DNA of 64,000 bases from Senecio squalidus (GCA_910822075.1 CAJVGC010000432.1:1860001-1924000), one strand, 5' to 3'. Counted from the stretch's first letter, positions 21,804 to 34,149 are shown. A program made the numbers and translations. Notes: generated by a model from the letters alone, not told the origin.

Positions 21804-22598
21804 AGAGTCAAGTACATAAATGGTCCTTATGATTTAACGGGTATTATAGATTTAGTCTCAACTTTTGTTTTCTCGGATCTAGATGTTAAGGTTTTTAGAC
21901 TTTTACGGATCCAGTCCTTTTATCATTAAATATGTTAGTTTGTAGATAAACGGAGGGACCAAATTCGTAATTAATTGCAAACCATAGAGAACATTTTTGT
22001 AATTACCTTTTTTTTTAAGAAATCATATGACTTGAAAGATAAAACAAATTTTATTAAAAATATCGGAACCCAATTGTTTATGAATATAATGTAACTCCAA
22101 TTTACACACTTAACGGTTGAACCAGAATATGAACATTTTCGTCATATTATATAGTCGTGGTTTTGATTGCCAATGGACGAGAAATAATAATTAGAGATGT
22201 GAATGAAACACAACCTTTCGAGTCTGATTTCACCAAATCTAACTCCACTAACAAAAATCTTCTAAGGTGAACCCCCTAATATGGATGTTGTTGGCAATAA
22301 TGATGATGGTTATAAGGTTGAAGAGACGATGACTGTGTGTATTTGAGTTTGTGAGGGTGTGGGTGTTCAACTTACGTGATTTCTTTTAAAAGAGTTATAA
22401 AAATCATCCCTATGGTTTGTCATAAATTATGGATTTGGTCCCTCTTAACTGTAAACCACAAGGACTTAAGGATAGAGGGACTGAACCCGTAACAGTCTGA
22501 AACCATAAGGACTAAATCCGAGAAAGCAAGAGTTCATAGACTTAATTTGTAATGCACAACAAACCACATGAATCATTTATGTAATTAACTCTAAGGGT
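21804..22598. mobile_element. Mutator-like element with long terminal inverted repeats
   Basis: About 200 bp at each end are inverted and alignable: left AGAGTCAAGTACATAAATGG..., right (reverse) AGAGTTAATTACATAAATG..., with shared internal phrases TTTCTCGGATCTAG/TTTCTCGGATTTAG and GAGGGACCAAAT. The internal 350 bp (22030-22380) has no domain I recognise. The 9-bp target duplication was not resolved. Confidence 0.6.
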
Positions 22599-22599
22599 T

Positions 22600-22931
22600 A
22601 AGGTTAAAGATAATCAACGAACTTTCCAATTTGTAGGACCATAAGCAACGAACTTATGAAAATCTTATTATATCAACTTACAACGTTTTTACTTGTTAAA
22701 GTAAAAAATATGCAACTTGTTACCTTCTAGTCATCTTCTCCGGTGGATTTTCCGGCAACTGAGTTTTCGGCCACCATTTTCCGACGACACCATTTTTTCC
22801 GGTGACTAACTTACCTATTTTTGTTTTTTTTTTCTTTTCTTTTTTTCGTTTTCTTTGTTTCGTTTTATATCCAAAAGATAAGTTAAGAAATTCTATTGTT
22901 TGAGCCAAAATCATTTTCAATAAAAAAAAAA
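22600..22931. other. Intergenic sequence before the Pack-MULE
   Basis: AT-rich. A 66-codon minus-strand frame (22720-22920) is low complexity, with Lys runs, and is not supported as a gene. Confidence 0.5.
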
Positions 22932-23215
22932 GAGTAAATTACATAGATCGTCCCTAAGGTTTATATGGAATTACGGTTATCGTCCCTAAGTTTGAAAAGT
23001 TGCATGGATGGTCCCAAAGTTTAGAGTAATTACGGATTTCGTCCCTATTTTAGACGTCCGTCTAATTCCACCGTTAGCCGTGTTAAACACGTGAGGGTAT
23101 TTTAGTCATTTCCCAGTCTTCAATTTATTTACCCTCTTTTCTAACTGATTTCATTTTCTAAACCTAATTTCTATCATAATCGAGGGCTACTGCCATTTTT
23201 ATCACGTGATTTCAT

Positions 23216-23425
23216 TTGCTGGGCTGGAGAGACTCGAGGGCTACTGCCATTTTTATCATAATCGCATTGGTGTGGGCTGTGTTTTTGTATGTGACTCCGT
23301 TTCAGGTGGTTGCGGTTCTGTTTGGGATTTACTGGCTCCGGCATCCAAGGTTTAGGAACAAGATGCCGTCTGTACCGGTTAATTTCTTCAAGAGATTGCC
23401 TTCAAAGTCTGATATGCTTCTCTGA
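23216..23425 (+). pseudogene. Captured MCTP/FTIP-family C-terminal fragment
   Basis: The frame encodes the C-terminal end of a multiple C2 domain and transmembrane protein (FTIP1/QUIRKY/MCTP family). It contains WRDSRATAIF, a transmembrane segment with YVTPFQVVAVLFG, LRHPRFRNKMPSVPVNFF and the terminal PSKSDMLL followed by the natural stop TGA at 23423-23425. Full-length family members run to roughly 750-1000 residues with three or four C2 domains; only about 69 residues are present, with no C2 domain. Just upstream a 30-bp piece (GAGGGCTACTGCCATTTTTATC) is duplicated. The protein family anchors ER to plasmodesmata and traffics florigen; this fragment cannot do so by itself. Confidence 0.85.
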
Positions 23426-23464
23426 TTATTGCCAATAAAGTCCAGGTTTCTAATCGTCGATTTC

Positions 23465-23555
23465 ACGTTCTGCTGCCGGCGACGACGACGACGACGGCGG
23501 TCCGTTCTGCTGCTGCCGGCGACGACGAAGACGACGGTCCGTTCCGCTGCATCAA
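23465..23555. repeat. GC-rich duplicated linker inside the Pack-MULE
   Basis: The sequence CTGCCGGCGACGACGA is repeated, each copy followed by ACGACG units and GGTCCGTTC. It links the two captured gene fragments and may itself come from a third source; its origin is not recognised. Confidence 0.6.
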
Positions 23556-23725
23556 TGACTAAAGAATCTGGAATCCGAATGATTCTACCTAAATCCGACA
23601 TCTGTGATTTTGAGTTTGATCCTTGTGGGTATTCAATGAACGCTATTGAAGATGGTGCAGTTTCCACCATTCATGTTACTCCTGAAGATGGTTTCAAGCA
23701 TGTGAAAAAGTGTGTGTGTGTGTGA
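23540..23725 (+). pseudogene. Captured S-adenosylmethionine decarboxylase fragment
   Basis: In the same frame as the MCTP piece, after its stop and a GC-rich spacer, the sequence reads MTKESGIR, ILPKSDICDFEFDPCGYSMN, AIEDGAVSTIHVTPEDGF and then runs out into unrelated sequence and a stop at 23723-23725. This is the internal segment of plant SAM decarboxylase around the CGYSMN motif. The enzyme makes decarboxylated SAM for spermidine and spermine synthesis. The N-terminal half, with the pro-enzyme cleavage site, and the C-terminal part are absent, so no activity is expected. Confidence 0.85.
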
Positions 23726-24281
23726 ATTTGAATTTGGGGATGACGGATTGTGTGTGTGTGTTTATTATTGTAAGAGAGATTTTTGATTTATTTGATTTTG
23801 ACTTTATTGGTACACAATCTTGACTTTATTGGCAAAAAGACTAAAATACCCTCACGTGTTTAACACGTGAGGGAACCCTAACGGTGAAATTAGACGGACG
23901 TCTAAAATAGGGACGAAATCCGTAATTACTCTAAACTTTGGGACCATCCATGCAACTTTTCAAACTTAGGGACGATAACCGTAATTCCATATAAACCTTA
24001 GAGACGATCTATGTAATTTACTCAAAAAAAAATCTATTATTCAAATAATAGTTGTTTAATTAAAATAAACTATATTCCCAATTGCTAATTGGGACCGGGA
24101 ACTCCATAACTAAAAATGGAGTAAAAAGACCATAATTTACTTGTCCCAATAATATCTTGAAAGCAAATTTTAAAATGTTAAACTGAAATGTAAAAAATGA
24201 ACGGCTGCCATTATCAAACATTACATATCTAAAAGATAAATAAACCTCATTTGAGGTTGTAATCGTTGCCATTACTTGTAA

Positions 24282-24466
24282 GGATTTTTCTAACTTGTGT
24301 CCTTGGGCACATGTTAACACCATTTTTAAATATTAAAAGTACAATCAAAAGTATCAAAAAGTACCATTTTTTTATTGACTTCTTAACTTTTGATACTTTT
24401 GATTGTACTTTTAATATTTAAAAATGGTGTTAACATGTGCCCCTAGGGCACAAGTTAGAAAAACCC
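24282..24466. mobile_element. Palindromic MITE with 9-bp target duplication
   Basis: About 75 bp at each end are near-perfect inverted repeats (GGATTTTTCTAACTTGTG left, its complement with one or two changes right), separated by about 30 bp. The flanks TACTTGTAA at 24273-24281 and 24467-24475 are identical, which fits a Mutator-superfamily MITE. Confidence 0.85.
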
Positions 24467-24499
24467 TACTTGTAATTTTGTCATAACAGATGCAAATAT

Positions 24500-27100
24500 A
24501 CTCGATTGGGGGAGGCCAAGCACCAAAATTATGGTGAAGAACTTTGATGGTTGGGGGACGGAATAAATGAGTGAGGATCTAATAGGGTTTCTAGATATTT
24601 ATACTAAATACCGATTTAGAGTGGAAATCGCCAGCCTTACTATCAATCGCTACACAATTTCAAATACTCTGAATTTACTTAAACGTCAAATATTTATCGA
24701 GATATAAACGTTATTATCTTCAATTTCATCTTCAATCGTCCATATCACTCTTTATATCGCAATATTTCATGAAATTTCATGAATGAATATCATTCTTAAA
24801 TCTATATGGGCCTCGCGAAAATAAGTGTCAAATTATCTTTTTTATAAACTTGAATCTTTTCATGAAATAACTCACTCTTACATTTTCCAGTTAAGCCGAT
24901 ACTTAAGTATTATTTCTCTTCTTAGCTTACATTGATCGATACAATTTTTACCTCAATAAGGTCACACTTAAACTCCAAAGCTGACTTCTTAAATTCTATA
25001 AAAACAATCCTTTAATTTCCATCCAAATTAACTTTTGTGTTGCAGTCCAATTAACTTATCCATTTTTAATCAATTTACTTAAAAATCAAAACTAAATACA
25101 ATAATTTTTTACGATCTATAACCATAATCATACCAATTCGTGCCATTAAAACATTAGGTAGTATACTCTAGCAATGGTAATCAATATAAAGTCTTAACAA
25201 TAAGAATTTTACATCAAATACTAAGTTTATCAAAAACTCCTAGTCTTTCACTTCATTAATTTCTTAAAAGTGATAACCACCTATAGAGTTCATGTCACGT
25301 ATTAATACCATGATCATTTACACTTATCATTTCTAATCTTATCTCCGAACGAGAACACTTTAATTATCATCATTATAAAAACTCTTACTGGTTCTTCAAA
25401 CCCAAAGTATATACATTACAATTCCTCATAATCAAATAAAATTCTTAACACGACCAAGAACTCGTACTAACCATATCTGGTTCTAAAAGCTATCTAAGGA
25501 GCATCTTGCCCTTACACTCCCACTTGAAGATAACTTAAACATAAGTCACTCTTAGAGAAATAACTCTTCTTCTATCACGGGTCTTTCAAATCATCTTTCA
25601 TATTTTAAGAACTTATTCTTAACAGCGAGTATATTCGATTCTTGAAATCTATACTCATTCTCATCATATTGTTCTTCTCTGTCACAAACAATTCTGGTAC
25701 GTCCCAGGATGAAAAACTCTATTTATTAACATCTCATTCAAGCTATTCCTATAGTTGTTTTATCATTTCCATCATTTTCGACAGAGCTAAATAATAAGGT
25801 ATTTTAACAATATATTTCAATTCCGGAACAAATCCAATCTTAGATTCTAATTACGATACAACTCATAATCCAGAAAACTCGTCAAGAAAATATGTAGATG
25901 TTTTCAGCTTAGATCAACATCTTTTACTTTCATAATTTCCTTGTGTCCTTTCATAGTATAACATATAAATGCTACACAGTTCCAACACGATCAGAAAGTA
26001 CCCAACTTACACCAATCACTAGATTAATTCAACCGGAGATAAAATATAGAGAACATCATTCCCTTTTATATCAATTGAACAAATAATAATCGTATCCTCT
26101 TATACTGGATTCCTTACCACTATATTTATTTCTAAAGTAGTTTCTATCGAACTACAAGGTATAGTAAACTTGGCACAAAACCTTGAAGATACAAAAGATC
26201 TACTTGCGCCAAAACTATTAAATCATTCACAGGTAAAGAATTAACTATAAGAATTCCGAATAAACCTCGACAACACTTAGAGTTTCTTTTACATTCGTTG
26301 AAATTCTTTATCTAAATTTCAAAATTCCATTTTTTTTCAGCATCATCCAAATTTATACATTGAGACACAATGTCTAACAATCTAGTACTTCCATGTCTTA
26401 CATACGGATAACATGACAAACTATCAGATCCTTCATAAATATAGCAACACTCAGTGCTTTCTTTATCTTATAGATCCCTCAGCAACAACTAACGAATCCT
26501 AATATCTTTTAATCGCGGAGGGATTTCTAAACATAAATGTTTTATAAACATTACTCTTCATTTTAATCTTCATAGCCTCTCTATGCATAACATCAATGTC
26601 GTTACGGACTCCTTTATCAATGATACAGGTTGTCGAAGATCCTTTAACAACTCTGCTATTCTTAGCGTAGTTCGTTATTCTCCCAGTCGTTCTTTATATT
26701 TGACAATCCAGGCTACATCTCTTCTATTATGCACTTTCGGTGTGCTATCATCAGTGTGAGTACGCTGAGAAAATTGGTTCCCGACATTATTTACTTCATG
26801 AACATTAACGTTCGAAACATTTCCATATTTGATCAATAACCCAAACAAGATAACCTAAGTACTAAGGCTCAAAACGCCAGGCAGCACAAAAGTAAACTTA
26901 TAACTCTGAGTCTCACAACCCTTTCCGAACCTAGAACACCAAAGTAATCCCAGAACACCATTTGTTACGTAAACATGTATAATAATATACAAATATTATA
27001 CAAGCTGGCAAAATCTTCAAATGTGGGGAAGGACAAGCTACTCCAAAGTAATCCTAGCTCACCAAGTAGACTAAGCGACCTACGAGCAAAAGACAGGTTT
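24500..27100 (-). pseudogene. Ty3/Gypsy retrotransposon pol relic
   Basis: The clearest part is at about 25630-25860 on the minus strand. One frame reads FVPELKYIVKIPYYLALSK, MMEMIKQL, SFSSWDVPELFVTEKNN and MMRMSIDFKN, which follows the start of the Gypsy RT domain (IPGxxPxxKxPYRxxPxE ... SPWxxPVLFVKKKDGxxRMCIDYR). Stops occur every few dozen codons. The rest of the interval is similar in base composition and lacks any other gene, so I assign it to the same relic. No LTRs were identified. Confidence 0.6.
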
Positions 27101-27690
27101 GGAAAAAGAATATTAGCATAAAGCTAGTGAGACAATAATGTTAGTAAAGACTATTAAAACTATTTATAAAGAAAAATAGTTTGACTTTACTAACCCAATC
27201 TATGCCCACAACCTCATATGTAGGTATTTAAACAATCCTTAACATTATATATGAATATGTCACAATCAAATTCATAATAATTTAATGATCAACTATAAGT
27301 TCACTAGGGTTCATCATGCCCTAAGTGTGCACCATATCTGGGTCCCTCTTATGACCCATGATTATTACCACGTTCGCTACTCACCCATTTCAACATATTA
27401 TTATAAGCATTGAGGCGCGACTCTCAATCTTTATAATAACCCGAAATATAAGTTGTCACTCCGACTTTGCAAATCAATGCGTTGTCGTTAAGGAGAGGAT
27501 CCACAGTGCGTCAACGACCACACCTCCCCACTTATACGTGATGGTTGCCATTGACCCAACGAGTCAAAACATCACTCCAATATGAGTCTACACCCAATAC
27601 CTAGTGTTGCCAAACAAAGCATCAAAATTCTTGATCAAAAAGCTAATGTTGTATTGTTGATAGTCAATTTGTTAGGATCCAATATACAGT
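27101..27690. other. Intergenic sequence
   Basis: A 75-codon plus-strand frame at 27358-27585 shows no domain. Nothing else recognised. Confidence 0.5.
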
Positions 27691-27691
27691 C

Positions 27692-28272
27692 TAGGGCTGT
27701 TCATAATTTGGTTTAAAACCGAAAAACCCGTAAATCAAACCGAAGTAAAATCGAAAAAATCGAACCGAATTGTATGTTGGTTTTTGGTTTGGTTTTTAAC
27801 CAAACCGAATTAAATTTTTGGTTTTTGGTTTGGTTACGGTTTGACATTTTTCCAAACCGAAAACCGAAAAACCCGAAATTGAAATCTATTAGCATATATA
27901 TATTTCTTAATATTGAAAAACTTAACTACAATTAATAAAAAAACAAGTAACATCAATATATCAAACCAACTACCTTATAAACAATACATCATGTATTATA
28001 TATCAAAAGTCTTTAATGATAAACACTATAAATTACGCAAATTTTGGATAAAATAATTAACTTTTGGTAAAAATTTTAAATTTTTAAAAACTTTGGTTTT
28101 CTTGGTTTAAACCTAAAACCAAACCGAAATAGAATTCGATTTTCGGTTTGGTTTTTCTATACTTAATTTGATTTGGTTTGGTTTTTTGGTTTATACTTTA
28201 AATATAAAAAACCGAAAAAACCAAATCGAAAAACCCAAAACATCCAAAAACCAAACCATTGAACACCCCTAA
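27692..28272. mobile_element. Fold-back MITE rich in AAACCGAA/TTCGGTTT
   Basis: Ends read TAGGGCTGTTCA and (reverse) TAGGGGTGTTCA. About 180 bp at each end are inverted and consist of degenerate GGTTTGGTTTTT and AACCGAAAAACC motifs. The layout is like that of the element at 55207-55774. The target duplication was not resolved. Confidence 0.6.
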
Positions 28273-29366
28273 TGTAGTATCCTAGAATCAATATAGAAGG
28301 AGAGACGTGAAAGTAATTATGAATAAATATACATAATATATTTAACCTTTCTTTATTATATTGACTTACAATATAGTACAAAAAAATAAATATTGTTTAC
28401 ATTGACTTGAATTTGGAGAAATTTAATTTTGTTAATGGTTATACAATGTATGTATGTGTGACGTATATGACGTATGGACAAGAGTGTTCAATCAAGGAAA
28501 GTCAAATTAAGGAAGCTATACGATGTATGTATATGTTGGTCATATGGTGTACAGGATCAAATATTGAGTTGACCAATTTGGTTTCACTCCTATACAGCGT
28601 ATGGGTTGTTTCCATACGGACATAATCATAATGTTTCAAAAAAAGTTTTCAGGTTTCTAAATTCTTGTTTTGAAACCTTGGTGCTGCTCTTATCTAGTGG
28701 GACGATCTAGATGCTGAAGTGGTAATGTGGAAATGGTTTTCGGGTTGTGTTGGAGTGTTGTGCCATGTACATTCATGCGAGAATTTTTTTTTTTTGCAAG
28801 AACTTTGACAACTTTTATAAAAAGTGTTAAATGACGTTTAACTTTGTTACTTCACATATAAACTCTTTTGGAGATTAATAAACAAGTAAACAAAACGTAA
28901 AAACTAATAAAAGTCATATAAAATAACGTAAAAAAGTTTCGTTCATAAATGAATACTCAATTGTGAAAAAAAAAAACGTTATCATGTGAACAATTCTAAA
29001 TACGCCCGAAAAAAGGAGTTCGTCACCCTCACATACACCAGGAAAAAGGTTACGATAGCAAACCCAATTTTTTAATTTTTCATTTATATTTTTACTTAAT
29101 TTTTAACATTCAATAGTTTTTATATTTAATGGACATAGTTATATGTTAATTGACACCTTTTATCAAAGTTCGCGTATTTCTTTAAGAATATTATATGACT
29201 ATAACATGGATCAAATTCGTAAATTATACACTATCATTGAATACAACTAACCGGATTAGTAAGAGGCTGTCAGCATTTAACTGTCAACTGTAATGCCAAT
29301 TTCTTTCATTGACCGGGAAGGTGTCTGGCATTGAATGCTTTGACTTCTTCCTAGATAATAATTTAG
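28273..29366. other. AT-rich intergenic sequence
   Basis: Nothing recognised. A 72-codon frame at 28407-28625 contains short ATGTATG-type repeats only. Confidence 0.5.
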
Positions 29367-29383
29367 TAATAAATAAGCTAATT

Positions 29384-29561
29384 TTTTTTTTTTTTTTTTG
29401 AAACGGCAATTTCTCCTACGGGCCAGTAATGGAGTATCATCGTGCCACCATTACCAGCCACCCCCATGCTCGCCCAAGAGGAAACCCTCTGGAGAGGCTC
29501 GAACTCGAGACCTCTCCTTCACCAGGAAAACCCCTTACCAACCAGGCAGAACCTGATTGGC
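29384..29561 (-). mobile_element. tRNA-derived SINE with 17-bp target duplication
   Basis: On the minus strand it begins GCCAATCAGGTTC, carries an A-box-like TGGTTGGTAAGG and a B-box-like GAGTTCGAGCC about 35 bp later, and ends in a poly(A) tract (poly-T on the plus strand, 29384-29399). The 17-bp sequence TAATAAATAAGCTAATT is present on both sides (29367-29383 and 29562-29578). This is the full signature of pol III transcription and L1-mediated insertion. Confidence 0.88.
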
Positions 29562-29578
29562 TAATAAATAAGCTAATT

Positions 29579-30079
29579 GAGTTAGGACTTTGAATAGTAG
29601 ATTTATCTGATTTAATTTCATTGTCTTAATAATTGTTTTTAATAATTAAAAAATAACTAAACATAAATAAATAAACAAAATTAAAACCTCAAAGTCAAAC
29701 AAAGCCCTACCAATCTATCTATCAGTACTAATACTATCCACCATCACAATTCGGGGCCAATATTTTTGTAACAGTTTTGTGGGTAGATGAAAACTTTAAT
29801 AACGTTTCCCTACCTTGTATTATTGTTTAGATATACATGCATGAAAATGTCACGATTGTTATCTTTTATTTTAATATTGTGTCTCAGAGTCAATTATATA
29901 TATTGAATTCTTATTTCTCCAAAAGTAAATATGAAAAAAAATTTTAAAAAAATTTCAAAAAGTTTACCGGTTAAACGTTAGTAAAAATCCGGCTCAATAC
30001 ATTATTTGTGAGAAAATAAAAGTTAAATACATACAATAAACATTTCATAAACCTCATTCATATTCTTATTTCCTTTGAG
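29579..30079. other. AT-rich intergenic sequence
   Basis: No coding frame or repeat recognised. Confidence 0.5.
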
Positions 30080-32485
30080 TTCTTATTCTAACAAGTGGTT
30101 TATTTTATGTTTGGAGCTCGGTTTCTCCTCACTACCACTTTTGGAGCTCATTTCCGAGAGACTTCAAGACTATTCCGACGACTTAGTAGATTTTGCGGAG
30201 GTCTTCGGTACTCCCTAATAAATCCTTAATTCTCCCTTTCGTTTTCTTAATTTCCACTAAACTTCACCTAAGTAACTTCTATAAAAATCAGTGAAAATGG
30301 TTAAAATGGAAGAAAACATAAAATTTGACATATTATACTTATTAATAACATATTAATAGGTTATTAGTTATCTTAACATAAAAATGGTATATTATGAACT
30401 TATATGTAAAATCGGATAATTGCCATATAGGAACTATTAGTAAATTCCCACCGAAAATGATTATCTATTACTTTTGGACTTTTTGGACTAATTGGACTAA
30501 TTGCACATATAAACAATAAACACTCTAATTAGTATTACTAATTATTATTATATAAAAACTTGTATATATAATGTATAAATAACTTGTATAAACAAATAAC
30601 ACTCTGTACATATTCATATAAAACTAAATTTAACTAATCGATAAAAAAACGTAAAAAGTTAAAAATCCGTTTTTGCCACTGTTGCCTCACTGCGCCGCAA
30701 CAGCTATCTACTGGGTCGTAGCGGCTTGGTCACAAACTCAGTGTGACGCACTGAAGTACTTGTGCGCCGCAGTGAGTCACTGGTTTGCAACTTCGCTTAA
30801 TTTGAACGAACATAAGTATATATATACATAAATTATTATACATAAAGTAGTATATACTGACAATTATACGTTTTAGCCTCAAAACATAATCGCAATCATA
30901 AACATAATATATATATTTATAAAATCGTTAAACGTATATATTTTAGATAAAATATACTTTCTCTAAAAAGAGATCGTAATCACAACTTTTTATGATAAAT
31001 TATAAAGACTATTTTTAAACACTTTATAAAATGGTTATTAACTTAAAATACTAGAAATGTTTTGATATAATTTAAATACGTCAAATTTTTCAAACGTTGA
31101 CTTTTAGTCGACTTTGACTCTTTATCGTAAATTGTTGACTTTGACTAAAGTCAACCCTCTCTAAACTTTGAAATCGATGAACGTTGACTAAACCTTGTTG
31201 GTCAATGTTCATCCATCGATCGATATTTCTGTTAGTTATTTTCGCCTCGAAATATCATTCCTTTCTAATCGTCATTATTGACTTGAATAAATGATAGTTT
31301 CTAGTAGTCATTATTGACTCGAAATATCGTTATCTTTTATTTGAAGTTATTGACTCAAATTATCGATATCTTCTAGTAGTCATTATTGACTCGAAATATC
31401 GTTATCTTTTATTAGTCATTATTATTCGAAATATCATTATCTTTTACCCGTCATTTTGACACAAAAGTATCGTTATCTTTTACTCGTCACTTTGACTCGA
31501 AATATTATTCGTTGAGATACTTTTAAATATACTACATAATATAACGTTAATCATTAAAGGCTAAACATCACTAGACTTATAGATATACTTAGATTTTCGA
31601 TGTCTTTTATTGTAGGGAACTTAGGCGGTGGAGCATTATTCTCCTGATTTTGTCTACCTGACTTATTTATCGCTGATTCGTGAGTTATTTGTTGCCCTTT
31701 TTTACCTCTTTTACTTTTGCACATGATTAGCGTTATTTGAATTTAAAATATATCTTGATTATGCGAATGTAGATTATGATGCCTTTAGATTTAGTGTTGT
31801 TTTACTTATATGGCCTTAGTGGTTGTATAAGGCCCTCGGTTAAACACTTGTTAACTCTATTTTGAGCCACATGTACGTGTATATAGATCTATATGGGTTT
31901 TACAAACCCTCATTGTTGATATGGGATTATGTCGGTGTGCTGTCCTTATGAGTCGATGTTATGACCGCATACTTTTCGAGTTTATACCTTAGTTTGACAC
32001 ACTAAGGGTGGGGGTTAATGTTCCCTTTAAATGTAAGGTTTAGGTGTAGTTGATTATCTAATGTTATGCATATATCTTACTTTGTTTATAATTCAAGATA
32101 TTATTTATTTTACTATTGGTCTTATATATTTCAAATGGGTCAAAACCTTCGAAATTTAATGTTTTTATAAAAATGCGAATAACCCACAAACTTTACGTTG
32201 ACGTCGTTTTTTAACGCTTTTCGGGAGATTGAGATTTGCATCGAATATGGAGTTACATTATTTGCTTTTGTATTTTGTGTGGACTTTCGAAGAGACATAG
32301 CTAGACATAGTTTTGTTTCTAATTAGGCCACAAACTTATTTTTATGTTCTTTTTATCTTGTATTGTTGTAACTCTTAAACTTTATTTATGTAAACTTATT
32401 GTTGTAGTTTTATTCGATGTAATTCTTGGTCATTTGATACCTATCATATTGTACACCTCTGCTTCCGCCTGAACGAGGTGTAACA
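30080..32485 (+). mobile_element. Long LTR-like repeat R3, 5' end unclear
   Basis: Alignable with R2 in the opposite orientation (GCGGAGGTCTTCGGTACTC near 30195, the array at 31225-31510, CCTTAGTTTGACACACTAAG at 31990). It ends GCCTGAACGAGGTGTAACA at 32485, a CA terminus. R1 shares the distal part. No coding domain, so probably a solo or truncated LTR of the same Gypsy-like family. Confidence 0.5.
31225..31510. repeat. Tandem array of CATTATTGACTCGAAATATC-type units
   Basis: Degenerate units of 30-35 bp built from TCATTATTGACTCGAAAT and ATCGTTATCTTTTA. This is the reverse complement of the array in R2. Confidence 0.75.
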
Positions 32486-32489
32486 TTTT

Positions 32490-32715
32490 ATGTTTATAGT
32501 TATAATCACTCAATTTGTCTAACTTACATATATACCTTTACGTTTATATGTTGTTATAACTATAAACAACATGTATACAGATGTAAAGATATATATGTTA
32601 TTATACGTATATAACATTGCTTTCTTATAATAATTTAAAATCTATATAAAAATAAAGTTTACGATTTAATTTTTATGCTTATCCATAATATTACAGACCA
32701 ATAATCTTGTATTAA
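32490..32715 (+). mobile_element. Helitron 3' fragment
   Basis: Sequence alignable with the 3' half of the Helitrons at 18171 and 49957 (CTATAAACAACATGTATACAG, TATATGTTATTATACGTATA, ATAATCTTG at the end). The terminal CTAG is changed to CTTG and the hairpin is eroded. It is an old truncated copy. Confidence 0.6.
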
Positions 32716-32943
32716 TATAAATCAGATTCATACAAAGTGGGTTCATCATATTTATATTTATTTGCATTTCAATTATAACTTTAATTAAATAGTAATTGGT
32801 TAATTGATAAATCAATTTTAAATATAGTATTTATCCCACTTATTTTGTATATATAGATAACTATATTTCTTAATTTTATGTAAAAGTAAAATGACATGTG
32901 TGTTTTAAAGTGTGCCATATGACATATTCAAAATTGTTTTAAT

Positions 32944-32946
<3 letters not shown>

Positions 32947-33038
<92 letters not shown>
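32947..33038. repeat. (AT)n microsatellite, left of palindrome
   Basis: An uninterrupted AT run of about 90 bp. Confidence 0.97.
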
Positions 33039-33041
<3 letters not shown>

Positions 33042-34149
33042 GGTTTCATTTAAGAACCATGTAATTATTTAGGAACCATTAGGAACCATTTTTAGGCAAG
33101 GTGGCAATTTTGTAATTAAACTCAAGGTGGCAATTTTGTAATTAAGTCAAAATTGAGAGCCAAATTGGAAATCAATTAAAACCACTTTAAAATCCTAATT
33201 AACTTTAAATTAACATATCTAGAGTATAACTAGGTTTTAGGAAAAACTAAATACACCATTAGAACAAGCATTTAATTATCTTTCCAACGAGCACCCACTT
33301 GATATACTTTTGACGACTTTTTTTTTTTTTTTTTTTACAGTGAGTTTCGGTATATACACTAGTGTATATACTAAATATTCACCAGTGTATATACTAATTC
33401 ACAAAAAACACATCTGAACCATATATACTATACACTATATTCACTAATGTATAGTTATACACTAGTGTATTTATACACTACAGTAGTGTATTTATACACT
33501 AGTGTATACACTATATTCACTAATGTATAGTTATACACTAGTGTATTTATACAATATACACTAGTGTATACACTATATTCACTAATGTATAAGATGTATT
33601 CTCTATTGAATACATGGTATTCACTGGTGTATATTGTATATTCACTTGTGTATATTGCGTATTCACTGGTGTATATTGTATATTCACTTGTGTATATATA
33701 TATTGTATATTCACTTTTGTATATTGCGTATTCACAATTAAAAGGAAATTAATATAAAGATTCGTATACATTAGTGAATATAGTGTATACACTAGTGTAT
33801 AGTGTATATGGTTTAGATGTGTTTTTGGTGAATTAGTATATACACTGGTGAATATTTAGTATATACACTAGTGTATATACCGAAACTCACTAAAAAAAAA
33901 AAAAAAAAAAAAGTCGTCAAAAGTATATCAAGTGGGTGCTCGTTGGAAAGATAATTAAATGCTTGTTTTAATGGTGTATTTAGTTTTTCCTAAAACCTAG
34001 TTATACTCTAGATATGTTAATTTAAAGTTAATTAGTATTTTAAAGTGGGTTTTAATTGATTTCCAATTTGGGGATTTGACTTAATTACAAAATTGTCACC
34101 TTGCCTAAAAATGGTTCCTAAATAATTGATGGTTCCTAAATGAACCCAC

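Larger units (their letters stand above)
22932..24023. mobile_element. Pack-MULE carrying fragments of two host genes
   Basis: Terminal inverted repeats of about 180 bp (22932-23108 and 23843-24023) match almost base for base: GAGTAAATTACATAGATCG at the left, with its complement at the right. Nine A residues flank each side (22923-22931 and 24024-24032), consistent with a 9-bp Mutator target duplication but of low information. Between the repeats lie an MCTP/FTIP C-terminal fragment and a SAM decarboxylase fragment, both on the plus strand. No transposase is present. The interior is richer in GC than its surroundings. Confidence 0.85.

Noticed and set aside
23216..23725. A single functional fusion gene of MCTP and SAM decarboxylase
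   Set aside because: The MCTP part ends in its natural stop codon, both parts are short internal or terminal fragments, and the whole lies between transposon ends.
33547..33792. Two overlapping antisense open frames
   Set aside because: They are products of the GTGTATA tandem repeat period; the peptides are repeats of VNIQYT-like and SLVYIVY-like units.
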